A program made the translations under genes and the position numbers. Of a DNA stretch of 64,000 nt, positions 1-8,762 are shown piece after piece (position 1 is the first letter of the stretch; every line of letters begins with the position of its first letter). The stretch is taken from contig NZ_CANKUD010000017.1 in NCBI RefSeq assembly GCF_947486615.1, forward strand, positions 1 through 64,000, given 5' to 3'. Source of the stretch: an uncultured Modestobacter sp. (GTDB lineage Bacteria > Actinomycetota > Actinomycetes > Mycobacteriales > Geodermatophilaceae). Under the pieces are notes generated by a model that saw nothing but the letters and a program-made list of their open reading frames with translations, was not told where the DNA came from and did not search any database.

Positions 1-33
1 CCACCTACAACGAGACAACCGCCTGGCCCGACC

Positions 34-840
34 TCACCGCCACCGCGGCTTGACCTCCAAGCCCATGGGATGTCTGATCAGGTCGACCAGGTCGGTCGCC
101 GGCCGGCCGGGCGACGGCACGCAGCGGGCGCGGATGTCCGGTTGGAAGAACAGGGCCATCGCCTGCTGGACGGTCGTAACCGTGTTGCCGACGGTGTCCG
201 GGCTGCCGTGCAGCGCGCCCGCGAGCAGCCCGTCCCAGAAGCGGGCGGCATGCGGGTGTTGCTGCAGGATCTCGGCCGGCTGCTCGGCGGCGACCGGGTT
301 GGCGACCCATTCCAGGACGTGGTCCAGGGTGCGACCGGTGAGGGCCGCGGCGTGCAGGAAGCCCTGCAACACCTTCGCCGTCTCGGCCGCGTAGAACCGT
401 GCAGCGTTGTCCTGCCGGCCACCGGTGACCGAGCCGGTGACCGTGCCGGCGGAGAACGCCTTCGCCCGTCGTTCGGCGATCTGCGGATCAACGCAGCCAG
501 CGATCGGATCCCACACCAGTTCCGGGATCCCCGGCGCAGCACCGAACGGGTCGAGCACCGCGATCGGACGCGGCGGCCCGCCGGCCTGGACGGGGTGCTG
601 ACGTCGTCCAGCGGTCAGCAGCAGGTCGTCGACCTTCGTCAACGTCGCCAGACCGGCGCCGCGGTGAGCCAGCAGCGCCGGAGCCAACAGGTCCAAGGTC
701 TTGCCGGAGCCCTGCTCGCCGTACACGCCGGTGGTGCGGTCGTACCGGCACCACAGCTCGACGCCACGAGGCAGCGAGGAACGACCCAGCCGCCAGCCGA
801 CGTCCGTGGGCTCGAACCGAGACCTACGGCTTTCCCCCAT
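34..840 (-). pseudogene. VirD4/TraG-type coupling protein, ATPase fragment truncated at its C-terminus
   Basis: This 268-residue protein carries the first half of a conjugative coupling-protein ATPase. A Walker A motif, GEQGSGKT, lies at residues 41-48, followed by the family pattern of a substrate-handling segment (TKVDDLL) and a long helical region that aligns by eye with actinobacterial TraG-like proteins. It stops shortly after DLVDLIRHP, just where the family continues into the Walker B half, so about half of the ATPase is missing. A plus-strand reading frame ending at position 53 lies at the breakpoint and may belong to whatever replaced the rest. The N-terminal membrane domain is also absent and appears instead in the gene ending at 2437. 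The start lies 2 nt after the upstream stop. In an intact system the protein would deliver relaxosome DNA to the secretion channel; here it is probably inactive. Confidence 0.72.
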
Positions 841-842
841 GA

Positions 843-2132
843 TCAGCGAGCCCGAATGGGGCCGGGCGTCCGCCCCCGCGCCAACTGCAGCTGCCCACCG
901 GCTTCACGCGTCGCCACCTCCAGTGCGGCCGCCGTCTGCGGCTGGTCCAGCAACGCCTGATTGGCGGCCAGCGCCCGCCGCGGGAAGTCGGCCCCTGCGC
1001 GCCCACTCTCTGCGGCCCGGGCAGCCACCGCGAGCGACAGCAGCCGGGCGTTGTGCAGCGCCCCGGCCACCGGTTGCAGGTCCATGGCGTCCACCCGGAC
1101 CAGCCCACCGAGCTGGTAGCCCCGCAGATAGGCGGCCACCCGCTCCTCCCGCGGCGGCACGTCGCGGGCGTAGGCCACCAGCGCACCGGTGTCCGCCCAC
1201 GACCGGACCGTGCGGTACATCAGCTGGGTCGCCAAGGTCGGCAGGTGCTGGGCAGCCGCCGCGACGGCCGCACGCAACGGCTCTGCTCGGAGCGCCGGGT
1301 CCGAGCCCGGACGGTTGAGCGAGGCGTGCAGACGCAGAGCCGCGAGCACAGCCGGCGGTGCATCGTGGTGCGGCCGCCGGCTCCCGTCGTCGTAGGGGCG
1401 CAAGGCGGCTCGAACGGCCCGCCAAGCAGGTGCTGCCGCCTGCCCGGCTCCCGGCTCGGCCACCGAGTCGAGCCGCTGCGCGGCATCGCTGAGCGTCTCT
1501 GCGGCGAGTGTGTACGCGAGCACCTCCGCGACCGACGGGGACTCCGCCGCGCTGCCCGTGGCGCGCAGCAGCACGGCGACCGCGTCGGGGACGACGAGAG
1601 CAGGGTCCGAGCTCGCCGGGACCGCGGGTCCAGCCAACGGTCGGTCGAGGATGGCGCTGTCCGCTCGGGAAGGCGGCTGCAGCGCCGCGGTCTGCTGGAC
1701 CAGCACCGACTGCCGCTCTACCTCGGCGAGCCACTGGGCCGCCGGGCCGGCGGGCAGTGTTCCGGCCAGCATTTGGACCAGCGGCGTGATGGTCTCGGCC
1801 ACCGCCGTGGCCGCAGCCCATCGTGAGGCGACGGTGCTGTGCTCGTGGAGGACGGCGAGGGTGTCGGCCGCAGCAGCCGCGAGCCCGGCCAGGGTCGATT
1901 CGGTCGCCGGCGCACGAGCGGCCAGCTCGGTGCAGGCGGCGGCCAGCGCGGCGACCTGGTGCTCCCGTCGGTCGCCGATGGCTGGGGACACGCCGTCGCG
2001 ACGCAGCTGTGCCAGCGCCCGGCCTAGCTGTCCCAACGCGGTACCCGCATCGGCGCGGGTCGCAGCGGTGGGCTCAGTGGACTGTGCGGTGTCGGCCAGG
2101 GCGTCGAGGAGCTGCCCGAGCGAGGTGGCCAT
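843..2132 (-). CDS. Ala-rich conjugation-operon protein of unknown function
   Basis: This 429-residue protein is Ala- and Leu-rich and almost entirely helical, with no membrane segment, signal peptide or motif I recognise. Arg-rich stretches near the C-terminus (around YLRGYQLGGLVRVDAM) are the best-conserved-looking part. It sits between the two apparent pieces of the coupling protein, overlaps the upstream stop codon by one base (TGATG), and is followed after 2 nt by the ATPase fragment, so it is translated as part of the transfer operon. A cytosolic partner of the coupling protein or relaxosome is possible from position alone; no function is assigned. Confidence 0.7.
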   Translation of the reverse strand: MATSLGQLLDALADTAQSTEPTAATRADAGTALGQLGRALAQLRRDGVSPAIGDRREHQVAALAAACTELAARAPATESTLAGLAAAAADTLAVLHEHSTVASRWAAATAVAETITPLVQMLAGTLPAGPAAQWLAEVERQSVLVQQTAALQPPSRADSAILDRPLAGPAVPASSDPALVVPDAVAVLLRATGSAAESPSVAEVLAYTLAAETLSDAAQRLDSVAEPGAGQAAAPAWRAVRAALRPYDDGSRRPHHDAPPAVLAALRLHASLNRPGSDPALRAEPLRAAVAAAAQHLPTLATQLMYRTVRSWADTGALVAYARDVPPREERVAAYLRGYQLGGLVRVDAMDLQPVAGALHNARLLSLAVAARAAESGRAGADFPRRALAANQALLDQPQTAAALEVATREAGGQLQLARGRTPGPIRAR

Positions 2133-2440
2133 CAGGGCCGTGCCCGCAGTGCCCGGCGACCGTGCCGGGCTGCGGCGAGGACATCGGGGTGCGCGAAGTC
2201 TTCTGGCTCCAGCTCACCGAGGATGTGCAACGCCTGCTCGACCAGCCGGTCGGGGTCGGCGGCGTCGGCCGTCGCGGGAACCGGTCCGCTGGGCGCACGA
2301 AGGGCAGTGGCAGCGGCGAGACAGTGCAGCTGCGCCGTCACCCCCGCCTGGTCGTTGCGGGCAGCGGCGGCGAACAGCGCTGAGGCTTCCGAGCGGGCGG
2401 CCAGTAGATCGGCGTCCAAGCCGTCGTCGTTCTTTGTCAT
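2132..2440 (-). CDS. Small acidic conjugation-operon protein
   Basis: This 102-residue protein is acidic and helical, starting MTKNDDGLDADLLAAR. The ATG at 2440 is preceded by a strong AAGGAG ribosome-binding site and overlaps the stop codon of the upstream membrane-protein gene in an ATGA arrangement, which fixes the start; a much longer reading frame in the same phase is spurious upstream of this. No domain is recognised. It lies between the membrane part and the ATPase part of the coupling protein, so it may act with them, but that is inferred from gene order only. Confidence 0.75.
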   Translation of the reverse strand: MTKNDDGLDADLLAARSEASALFAAAARNDQAGVTAQLHCLAAATALRAPSGPVPATADAADPDRLVEQALHILGELEPEDFAHPDVLAAARHGRRALRARP

Positions 2441-3057
2441 CGGGGGATCTCCTTCGCAGCGGGCGTGGGTGATGTCTGCGTCGACGGTGATTGGGAGATC
2501 GACGGGGAACTGGTGCTGTGGACGGATCTGTGGGTACGACTGCGGATCGCGTCGCCGCCTGTGGACAGGAGGCGACTGAGGCGCTCCCAGTCGCTTCTGA
2601 GCGAGTAGAGATCCGGGCGGATGACCGTTCGTCCAGCGCGGAGCTGGTGCAGCCCGAGGGCTTGCTCGGCCTCGCTGCGGGTGGCCATCCCGCTGCGGGC
2701 ATCGCCGGGACGGCGGTGGCGGACGCCCAGGACCGCGGTGCTGACCGCGATGGTCAGCAGGACGATCTCGGCGGCGGCGACACACGCGTACACCGGGATG
2801 GGCCCGGCGACCTTCCCCAGCTGATCCGGTGACAGGCCACGGCCGGGATCTCCGCTCAGGAGCCCGCCGAGGACCCGGCTGGCCATGTCGGTGCCGACCG
2901 GCCAGACCCAGCCACCGCCCCACAACGCCGAAGCAAGGCCGAGCCCGGCCATGGCCGCCAGCCCTATCGCGATCAGGGCGCCGCCGACCGCAGCGACGGC
3001 CAGCTCCCATCCCCGGCCGATCGGCTGTGGTTCGCGACGTCGGGACGGGGTCGTCAC
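2437..3057 (-). CDS. Membrane-domain half of a split coupling protein
   Basis: This 206-residue protein has two membrane segments (about residues 15-45 and 75-100) joined by a loop, then a short cytosolic stretch containing GMATRSEAEQALG and RTVIRPDLY. In actinobacterial TraG/VirD4-like proteins a similar two-helix domain and an ATR-type segment directly precede the ATPase domain. Here that domain is encoded separately about 1.6 kb downstream, after two other genes. The remaining C-terminus is Ser/Thr-rich and diverges. The GTG start at 3057 overlaps the stop of a 13-codon upstream frame (GTGA). Its stop overlaps the next start (ATGA). Assignment as the membrane anchor of the coupling protein is inference from motif order. 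Confidence 0.65.
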   Translation of the reverse strand: MTTPSRRREPQPIGRGWELAVAAVGGALIAIGLAAMAGLGLASALWGGGWVWPVGTDMASRVLGGLLSGDPGRGLSPDQLGKVAGPIPVYACVAAAEIVLLTIAVSTAVLGVRHRRPGDARSGMATRSEAEQALGLHQLRAGRTVIRPDLYSLRSDWERLSRLLSTGGDAIRSRTHRSVHSTSSPSISQSPSTQTSPTPAAKEIPR

Positions 3058-3095
3058 TCGCCGGCCCTCGGTCGGCGGTGGATGTTCACGTTCAT
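3054..3095 (-). CDS. Possible 13-residue leader peptide translationally coupled to the membrane protein
   Basis: A minimal reading frame, ATG to TGA, encodes MNVNIHRRPRAGE. It has an AGAGAGG-type ribosome-binding site 9 nt before the ATG, and its stop codon overlaps the GTG start of the next gene as GTGA, matching the coupling used throughout this operon. It may feed ribosomes to the weakly preceded GTG rather than make a functional peptide. The alternative is that it is chance. Confidence 0.35.
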   Translation of the reverse strand: MNVNIHRRPRAGE

Positions 3096-3116
3096 TCCTG
3101 GTTACCTCTCTGCCGG

Positions 3117-4274
3117 TCAACCGGCGGTGACGGTGGCGTGCAGGTCGACGCCGCGGTCTGCCAGCCAGGGGACGGGATCGACGGGTGCGCCGTGGACGCG
3201 GACCTCGAAGTGCAGGTGGACACCGGTGCTGTTGCCGGTGGCGCCCTGGAAACCGATCAGCGAACCCGCGGGGACCTGCCGACCCGGAGCGACGGTGTAG
3301 CCGGAGAGATGGGCGTAACGGGTGGTGACCCCAGCGCCGTGGTCGAGCTCGACGAGGTTGCCGTAGCCCTTGAGGTTGAGGCTGCCGTCGCGATCGCAGT
3401 AGGTACTGGTGCAGGCGGCGGTGGCCACGGTGCCGGCCGCGGCGGCGTACACGGGGGTGTTGCGGGGTCCGGCGAAGTCGACGCCGGCGTGCTGGCTGCC
3501 CCAACGGAGCCCGAACTCGGAGGTCAGCTGCCCCGTGGTGGGTCGGGCCCAGCCGCCGGCCGGCACCGGTAGGGCGGGGCAGACGCCGGCCACCGCCCCG
3601 GCCGGATCCGCAGCCACCCGCTGGGCGGCGGGCCACAGCATCGCGGTGAGTTGCCGGGCGAGCGCCTCCCCGTGGGCGTAGGCATCCCCGTAGGCCGAGA
3701 CCTGCACGGCCTGCGCGGCCCGGGTCAGCGGGATGGCCTCCCAGTCCGGCACAGCGACGAGCCGGGTGTAGAAGGCTTCGGCGGCGTAGACGGGGTCCAT
3801 CAGCTGGGCGACGGTCCCCCAGCCGGCGGTCCAGCGCTGCTGGAACGTGTTGACGCTGTCGTGGTCCGAGCCGAGCCCGTCGTGTGGATGGGTCAGGCTC
3901 GTGGCGGTCACCGCAGCCTGCTCAGGCGTGAGCTCAGGACTGCCGCCGTCGTTGGCCAGCATGCGCAGCCGGGACTCCTGCCAGGCGGTGGCCAGCGCCA
4001 CGGTGGCGGCGTACGAGCCCAACCCCCGTGCCGCGCCGACGGTGACGATGGTCTGTGCGTGGCCCATCTGGACGGCGTCCAGTGCGATGCCGGCGACGGT
4101 GGCGCCGGTGCCGGCTGTCGAGCAGGCTGACGGCGCCGATGCCGTCGGTGTGGCCGCCGCTGCCAGGACGGCCAGCGGGATCAGCAGAGTGAGCGCGGCC
4201 AGCGTCGGCAGCGCGAGCGGGACGGCGGCCTTCCACAGCCAGGCCCCCGCCATGCGTTCCGCCGTCCCGGTCAT
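3117..4274 (-). CDS. Conjugative cell-wall hydrolase: lytic transglycosylase-like plus M23 peptidase
   Basis: This 385-residue exported enzyme opens peptidoglycan for the secretion channel, the VirB1-like role. A membrane/signal segment spans about residues 12-42. The middle has a soluble-transglycosylase-like region (ATAWQESRLRMLAND with the putative catalytic Glu, then NTFQQR). The C-terminal third is an M23/LytM metallopeptidase with the zinc ligands in HAGVDF and HLHFE and the usual AAAGTV and RYAHLS segments. The ATG at 4274 overlaps the stop of the VirB4 gene (ATGA), which sets the start over a longer spurious frame. It is followed by the coupling-protein genes. Confidence 0.88.
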   Translation of the reverse strand: MTGTAERMAGAWLWKAAVPLALPTLAALTLLIPLAVLAAAATPTASAPSACSTAGTGATVAGIALDAVQMGHAQTIVTVGAARGLGSYAATVALATAWQESRLRMLANDGGSPELTPEQAAVTATSLTHPHDGLGSDHDSVNTFQQRWTAGWGTVAQLMDPVYAAEAFYTRLVAVPDWEAIPLTRAAQAVQVSAYGDAYAHGEALARQLTAMLWPAAQRVAADPAGAVAGVCPALPVPAGGWARPTTGQLTSEFGLRWGSQHAGVDFAGPRNTPVYAAAAGTVATAACTSTYCDRDGSLNLKGYGNLVELDHGAGVTTRYAHLSGYTVAPGRQVPAGSLIGFQGATGNSTGVHLHFEVRVHGAPVDPVPWLADRGVDLHATVTAG

Positions 4275-5791
4275 GCCGGTGTCTCCAGGGCGTCGTTGGT
4301 GTCGGTCAGGGCGACGTCCAACGACGTCCGGACGGTCTGCACCTTCGCCACATGGCTGCCGACCAGCCAGAGCGCTCGGCCCCTGGCCGCGGCAGCCCAG
4401 TCGGTGACAATCTGCTCGGCCATCGGGCTGAGACCGAGCAGGTCGGAGAGCTCGTCCCCGATCTGATCGTCCTGGCCGAGCAACACCTTGGTGGCGCAGA
4501 GATGCAGCAGGTCCTTGGCGATGGCCACCGCCTGACTGCCTGCATCTCCGACGGTCAACATGTCGGAGGGCTTGTGTGCGATGACGACCTGGATGCACCC
4601 GTCGTTGCGGGACAGGCGCAGATCGGCGTCCAGGGACTTGACCGCGTCGGTGCCCAACCGCATCTGCTTCCAGCACTCGTCACGGATGACGATCCGCAGA
4701 TCGCCAGGCTCGGCCAGCTGGGTCATCGCCCGGCCCCAGGAGTTCAGGCAGGTGAGCGCCACGCCTACGGCCTCGTCACCCAGTGGGTCCAGCCGGGACA
4801 GGGACAGCGACTGGATCGGTGCGCGCCAGTCCACCGAGACGGTGGTCGGTGCGTCGAACAGGCCGGCCAGATGACCGGTGACCAGGGCTCCGAGTGCGTC
4901 GCGCACCGGCCGGGTCTCGTCCAAGAAGTGCTGGCGGCTGGCGTAGCGGCACGCGTCGACGAGTTCGTCGCTGGGCGCTCGCAGCGCCTGCCAGAGCTGA
5001 GGAATGGTCACCTCCCGCATCCGGTCGGCGCCGTCGGCGTAGCCGGTCAGGTCGCGGAGGACCTGCCCGACAGCGGTCTCTGCGGTCGGGCCGAACGGCA
5101 CGTGCTGTGAGCCGACGAGGCCTCGGATGAGCAGCAGCCATCGGGAGAAGACCATGGCTGCGCGGCGCCGTGCTTCCGCCCGGGGCAGCCGGGTCCAGTC
5201 GTTGCCCAGTGGCCCGAAGTCGAGCGGGTTGATCCGCGCAGGGAGGCCGTGACCGACCGCGTGCGGCTGGACCTGCAGGGCTCGGCAGAGCGGCTCGTAC
5301 TCGTCCTTGACGTCGCCGAGCACCAGCGTGCGGTAGCCGTAGGCCATCTGCCGGAGGGCGAACATCTTGACCGTCCCGGACTTCCCCCGGCCCGGAGCCC
5401 CGAAGAAGATCATGTTCGGGTTGGTGACGCCGGCGACGCTGGCGAGCGTCCAGCCGATCGGATCCGCGGAGAAGGCGCCGCCGGAGAGGTAGTCGATGCC
5501 CAGGAGCGCGCCGCCCGGCGGCAGCCCGTCACCGGCGATCAGCGGCCAGACCCCGCCGACCTGCTCTGAGGTCATCCGGTAGACGGCCAGCGGTGCAGGC
5601 ACCGCCGCCCAGCCGGCGGCCTGGCCGGTCCGGCCACGTCGGCCGACCAGCGTGTCGAAGGGGTCGACGTCGGCTGGGCGAACCGGTGGCGAGAGCAACG
5701 ACGGGAGTTCGTGGCCGAAGTCGGAGACGAGCTGCGACACTCCCCTGCCCCGTGTGCTCTGCCGCTGCCGACCGATGCGCCGGCTGCTCAC
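4271..5791 (-). CDS. VirB4-like conjugal transfer ATPase
   Basis: This 506-residue protein powers assembly and substrate transfer of the type IV secretion system at the inner face of the membrane. Walker A, GAPGRGKS, is at residues 131-138 and the Walker B stretch RIVIRDE lies near residue 375, followed by a switch region IAHKPSDM. It is shorter than proteobacterial VirB4 because the N-terminal portion is carried by the separate SCO6880-like protein encoded immediately upstream, a normal arrangement in actinobacteria. Starts and stops overlap on both sides (4 bp each), giving tight translational coupling with the SCO6880-like and hydrolase genes. Confidence 0.9.
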   Translation of the reverse strand: MSSRRIGRQRQSTRGRGVSQLVSDFGHELPSLLSPPVRPADVDPFDTLVGRRGRTGQAAGWAAVPAPLAVYRMTSEQVGGVWPLIAGDGLPPGGALLGIDYLSGGAFSADPIGWTLASVAGVTNPNMIFFGAPGRGKSGTVKMFALRQMAYGYRTLVLGDVKDEYEPLCRALQVQPHAVGHGLPARINPLDFGPLGNDWTRLPRAEARRRAAMVFSRWLLLIRGLVGSQHVPFGPTAETAVGQVLRDLTGYADGADRMREVTIPQLWQALRAPSDELVDACRYASRQHFLDETRPVRDALGALVTGHLAGLFDAPTTVSVDWRAPIQSLSLSRLDPLGDEAVGVALTCLNSWGRAMTQLAEPGDLRIVIRDECWKQMRLGTDAVKSLDADLRLSRNDGCIQVVIAHKPSDMLTVGDAGSQAVAIAKDLLHLCATKVLLGQDDQIGDELSDLLGLSPMAEQIVTDWAAAARGRALWLVGSHVAKVQTVRTSLDVALTDTNDALETPA

Positions 5792-7317
5792 TGGGCACCT
5801 CGGCGCCGGGGCAACCCGATCCCGAGCGGGATGCAGGCGGCAGCGAAAGCGGAGTCCTGGGCGAGGTCGAGCCGCAGCGGCTTGAACCCGCTACCGGTGA
5901 CGCTGGCTTCCAGCCGACGGCCGTAGTCGGTGATGGACCACGAGGTCGGGACGGTCACCGACACGGCGACGGCCACGCGGACGAGCGCATTGCCCTGAGC
6001 CAGCCGCACGTCTTGGCCCTCGACTCGGGCTGCGTCCCGACGATGTGCCGCACGGTCCCTGAACCCACCGCGACGTCGGATCTCGGTCGCCAGCTCGGAG
6101 CTCATCGACTCGTTGCCGACCATCCGGTCCGCCCGGGTGGAGCTGATCGGTTCGAAGAACACCGTGGCGCACCGCCGCTCCCCCGCCGTCGTCGGGGTGA
6201 GGACCGGCGCGAGGGCACCCATGACCGCACCCTTATCGGGCAGCAGGACGGTGCAGGTCGCCGAGTGCCAGGCGTCGTGCACGTAGTGACGCCGTTCCGG
6301 CGGAGGCGCTGCGGTCGGCCCCGCAGCGGCCATCGGCAGTACCGCGGCGATGCTCGAGTCGGTGCTCACGGCCAGCTCGGCGGTCGCCAACCCGGCGCGG
6401 TCACCCGGGGCGAAGCCGGTGCGGATGGCCGACGCGAGCCCGGGAGAGTCCAGCCAGGTCACGCTCGAGCAGCCGACGGGTCCGATCAGCCGGGCTTCGA
6501 TCTCGCTCATGACGCCATAAAGCACGCGAGCACGGCCGTCGACGCCGCCTCCGGCTTCCCTGGCCTGGCGGTGGATCCGCCGTTCCGGCACGACCACCGT
6601 CACGAACGCCTCGTGTCGTACCCCGGCCTGGGTCATGACCGCTGCGAGCTCGGAAGTGACCGCCCGCGCGAGCGGTGGGGCGTCGGGGCGCAAATGGGTC
6701 TGTTGCCACGCGGCGCGTTCGGCGCCGTCGTCGGGCAGTGTCCGGACCTGCAGGGCGACGACCGACACCAGCTCGGTGGTGGCCGCGCCCTCCAGCAGCT
6801 CGGCCAGTCCGACGCCCATCCGCGTGCGAGCGGTGGTCTCGGAGATCCCGATCCCGGGGTGAGCGATCCGAGCCACCACGGCCCAGGTCCGCTCCCGGTG
6901 GTCGGCGATGACGACCGGACGGGCGAGCAGCGGACCGAAGAGCGGACCGTCGTGGGTCCGGATGCCAGACAGGACTCCGGGCAGATCGGCGTCGTCCAGG
7001 TCGGCGGCGGTGCCAGCGGCAGCTCGGGACTGCCAGTCGGTCCACCCCAACGCACCGCCGACCCCACGGAGCAGCGAGTCCAGCGCCCAGCGGAACGCGG
7101 ACCGGCCTCGGACGGGAACGGCCAGCAGCACGGCCAGGACAGCCCAGGCCGGTGCCCAGGCCAGTGCCAGCAGCCATCGATTCGCACCGGCAGCCAGCAG
7201 CATGGGCAAACCGGCAAGCCCGACGCCGATCCAGGTCCGAGCGCTGAGCCCACCGAACCAGCCCGGTTTGTCCTTCGACCACGACCCGTAGCGGACCGGT
7301 CCGGCTGGCGCGGTCAC
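5788..7317 (-). CDS. SCO6880-like type IV secretion membrane protein
   Basis: This 509-residue protein has two membrane segments near the N-terminus (about residues 25-75) and a long cytosolic domain ending in IPLGIGLPRRRG. It starts with the family-typical pattern of a short basic segment followed by WFGGLSARTW. SCO6880-family proteins are found in actinobacterial conjugative elements next to the VirB4 ATPase and are thought to correspond to the PrgI/VirB3 plus N-terminal VirB4 part of other systems. The GTG at 7317 overlaps the VirB6-like stop (GTGA) and follows a long spurious upstream extension. The stop overlaps the VirB4 start. Confidence 0.88.
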   Translation of the reverse strand: MTAPAGPVRYGSWSKDKPGWFGGLSARTWIGVGLAGLPMLLAAGANRWLLALAWAPAWAVLAVLLAVPVRGRSAFRWALDSLLRGVGGALGWTDWQSRAAAGTAADLDDADLPGVLSGIRTHDGPLFGPLLARPVVIADHRERTWAVVARIAHPGIGISETTARTRMGVGLAELLEGAATTELVSVVALQVRTLPDDGAERAAWQQTHLRPDAPPLARAVTSELAAVMTQAGVRHEAFVTVVVPERRIHRQAREAGGGVDGRARVLYGVMSEIEARLIGPVGCSSVTWLDSPGLASAIRTGFAPGDRAGLATAELAVSTDSSIAAVLPMAAAGPTAAPPPERRHYVHDAWHSATCTVLLPDKGAVMGALAPVLTPTTAGERRCATVFFEPISSTRADRMVGNESMSSELATEIRRRGGFRDRAAHRRDAARVEGQDVRLAQGNALVRVAVAVSVTVPTSWSITDYGRRLEASVTGSGFKPLRLDLAQDSAFAAACIPLGIGLPRRRGAQ

Positions 7318-8762
7318 AGCGCCACCACCGCAGCAGCCTCGGGAGCCGCGGCGCCGACGGCCGGCTCGGCCTTCGCCCAGTTCACCAGGCCTCCGCTCCG
7401 GGCCGGTGGCTCCGCGGGGATCCCAGGCCCCCCATCCGACGGGGATGTTGCTCGCGGAAGATGAGGAAGGGTGCCTTCCCTGCCGTCTGCCGAGCCGTCG
7501 GGAGTTCCAGCACCTCGACCAGAGCCTGAGCCGGTGGCGGCGTCCGCCTGACCGCTCCCGCTTGCGCGTCGGCTGCTGCGCTGGCCGGTCGGCGTCAGGC
7601 TGTGGCCGGGGTGTCCGACGCCGGTCGAGCCGAGTACGTCCGAGGCGACGTCGACGGCCCGATGGGCAACCGAAGCCGCCGCAACCGTGCTGGCGCCCAC
7701 CGCCGAGCCGACCGTCCCGAGCATCGAGCCGAGCCGGCTCGCTGACTGTGCTTCGGCGGCGACCTCTCCCTGCGAGCGTCCATCGCCGCCGCTCTGCGCA
7801 GCGGCACTGCTTCCCGACGCCTGCTTGCCGCCGGACAGGACCCCGGACAACCCGCCGGCACCACCCCACGACTGCCGTAGCGCGGACCCCGACGCGGTGC
7901 CCGGGTCCACGAACGCCAGCAGCCGGAAGAGCACGAGCGGACACAGGGCACCGATCGCCACCATGATCGCGCCGATCACCGCAGCTCCTGCGGCCTGTGC
8001 GGTGGAGTCACCCGCGCCGGCGACCACGCCGGCGGACAGCTGCACGCCGATGCCCAGCACCAGGGCCGCGGTCGGCGCGATGAGCAGGCATGAGAAGAAC
8101 CAGCGCACGCTTTTCCAGAACCACGCCTTGGTGCTGTCGTTGAGCAACCCGGCGGCCGCGATGGGCGCGGTGGCGACCAGGATGATCAGCGCGGCCGCCC
8201 GCACCAGCGAGATCACCAGGTAGAAGAACGACGCGGGGATCAGCAGGAGCAACGACGAGAGGCCGAGCACGGTGGCCGCCGTTGCATCCACCACCTCGCG
8301 CGGCCACGAGCTGCCGGGATCGAACGCGGACAGGCTGTCGACCTGCAGCATGGCCTGCAGAATCCCGCGGGACAGGCCCGCAGCGGCAGCGACGAGGCCG
8401 GCGACCACCCCCAGGTAGCCGACCCACACGAGTCCGAACTGGCCGATACCGAGCAGCACCCGGCCGAGGGACTCCCCGTCGCGGCGGACCAAGGCCACGG
8501 TCAGCTGGACGAACATCATGGTCGCGGCGACCGAGGCACCGAGCCACAGCGTCGTCGGCAGCACCGCGCCCATCGGCCCGTCCGCCGAGACGTCCGGCGT
8601 CGTGAACGCATCGATGACCTCGAAAGCCAGGCTGAGCAGCCAGAGCCCCGCCGACCAGATGCTGACCATCGCAGCCGTCCAGACGTCCGCGACCGCAGCG
8701 GAGGCCGCGTCCCCCAACCAGTTCAGCGGGTTCAGGTCGACGGCCAGGACGTCGTCACTCAT
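7314..8762 (-). CDS. VirB6/TrbL-like polytopic channel protein
   Basis: This 482-residue protein has about six to eight hydrophobic helices across residues 15-320, then a Gly/Ser-rich cytosolic or extracytoplasmic tail of about 160 residues ending in an Ala-rich stretch. This layout is typical of the polytopic inner-membrane channel component (VirB6/TrbL) of actinobacterial type IV secretion systems. The start chosen, MSDDVLAVDL at 8762, overlaps the upstream stop by 8 bases and gives a sensible short N-terminus. The stop overlaps the GTG of the SCO6880-like gene. Confidence 0.85.
   Translation of the reverse strand: MSDDVLAVDLNPLNWLGDAASAAVADVWTAAMVSIWSAGLWLLSLAFEVIDAFTTPDVSADGPMGAVLPTTLWLGASVAATMMFVQLTVALVRRDGESLGRVLLGIGQFGLVWVGYLGVVAGLVAAAAGLSRGILQAMLQVDSLSAFDPGSSWPREVVDATAATVLGLSSLLLLIPASFFYLVISLVRAAALIILVATAPIAAAGLLNDSTKAWFWKSVRWFFSCLLIAPTAALVLGIGVQLSAGVVAGAGDSTAQAAGAAVIGAIMVAIGALCPLVLFRLLAFVDPGTASGSALRQSWGGAGGLSGVLSGGKQASGSSAAAQSGGDGRSQGEVAAEAQSASRLGSMLGTVGSAVGASTVAAASVAHRAVDVASDVLGSTGVGHPGHSLTPTGQRSSRRASGSGQADAATGSGSGRGAGTPDGSADGREGTLPHLPRATSPSDGGPGIPAEPPARSGGLVNWAKAEPAVGAAAPEAAAVVAL

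Noticed and set aside
5593-7464. A 623-codon plus-strand frame antisense to VirB4 and the SCO6880-like gene
   Set aside because: It is the shadow of overlapping minus-strand genes with clear motifs; its composition (Arg/Gly/Pro/His-rich) is that of antisense GC-rich DNA.
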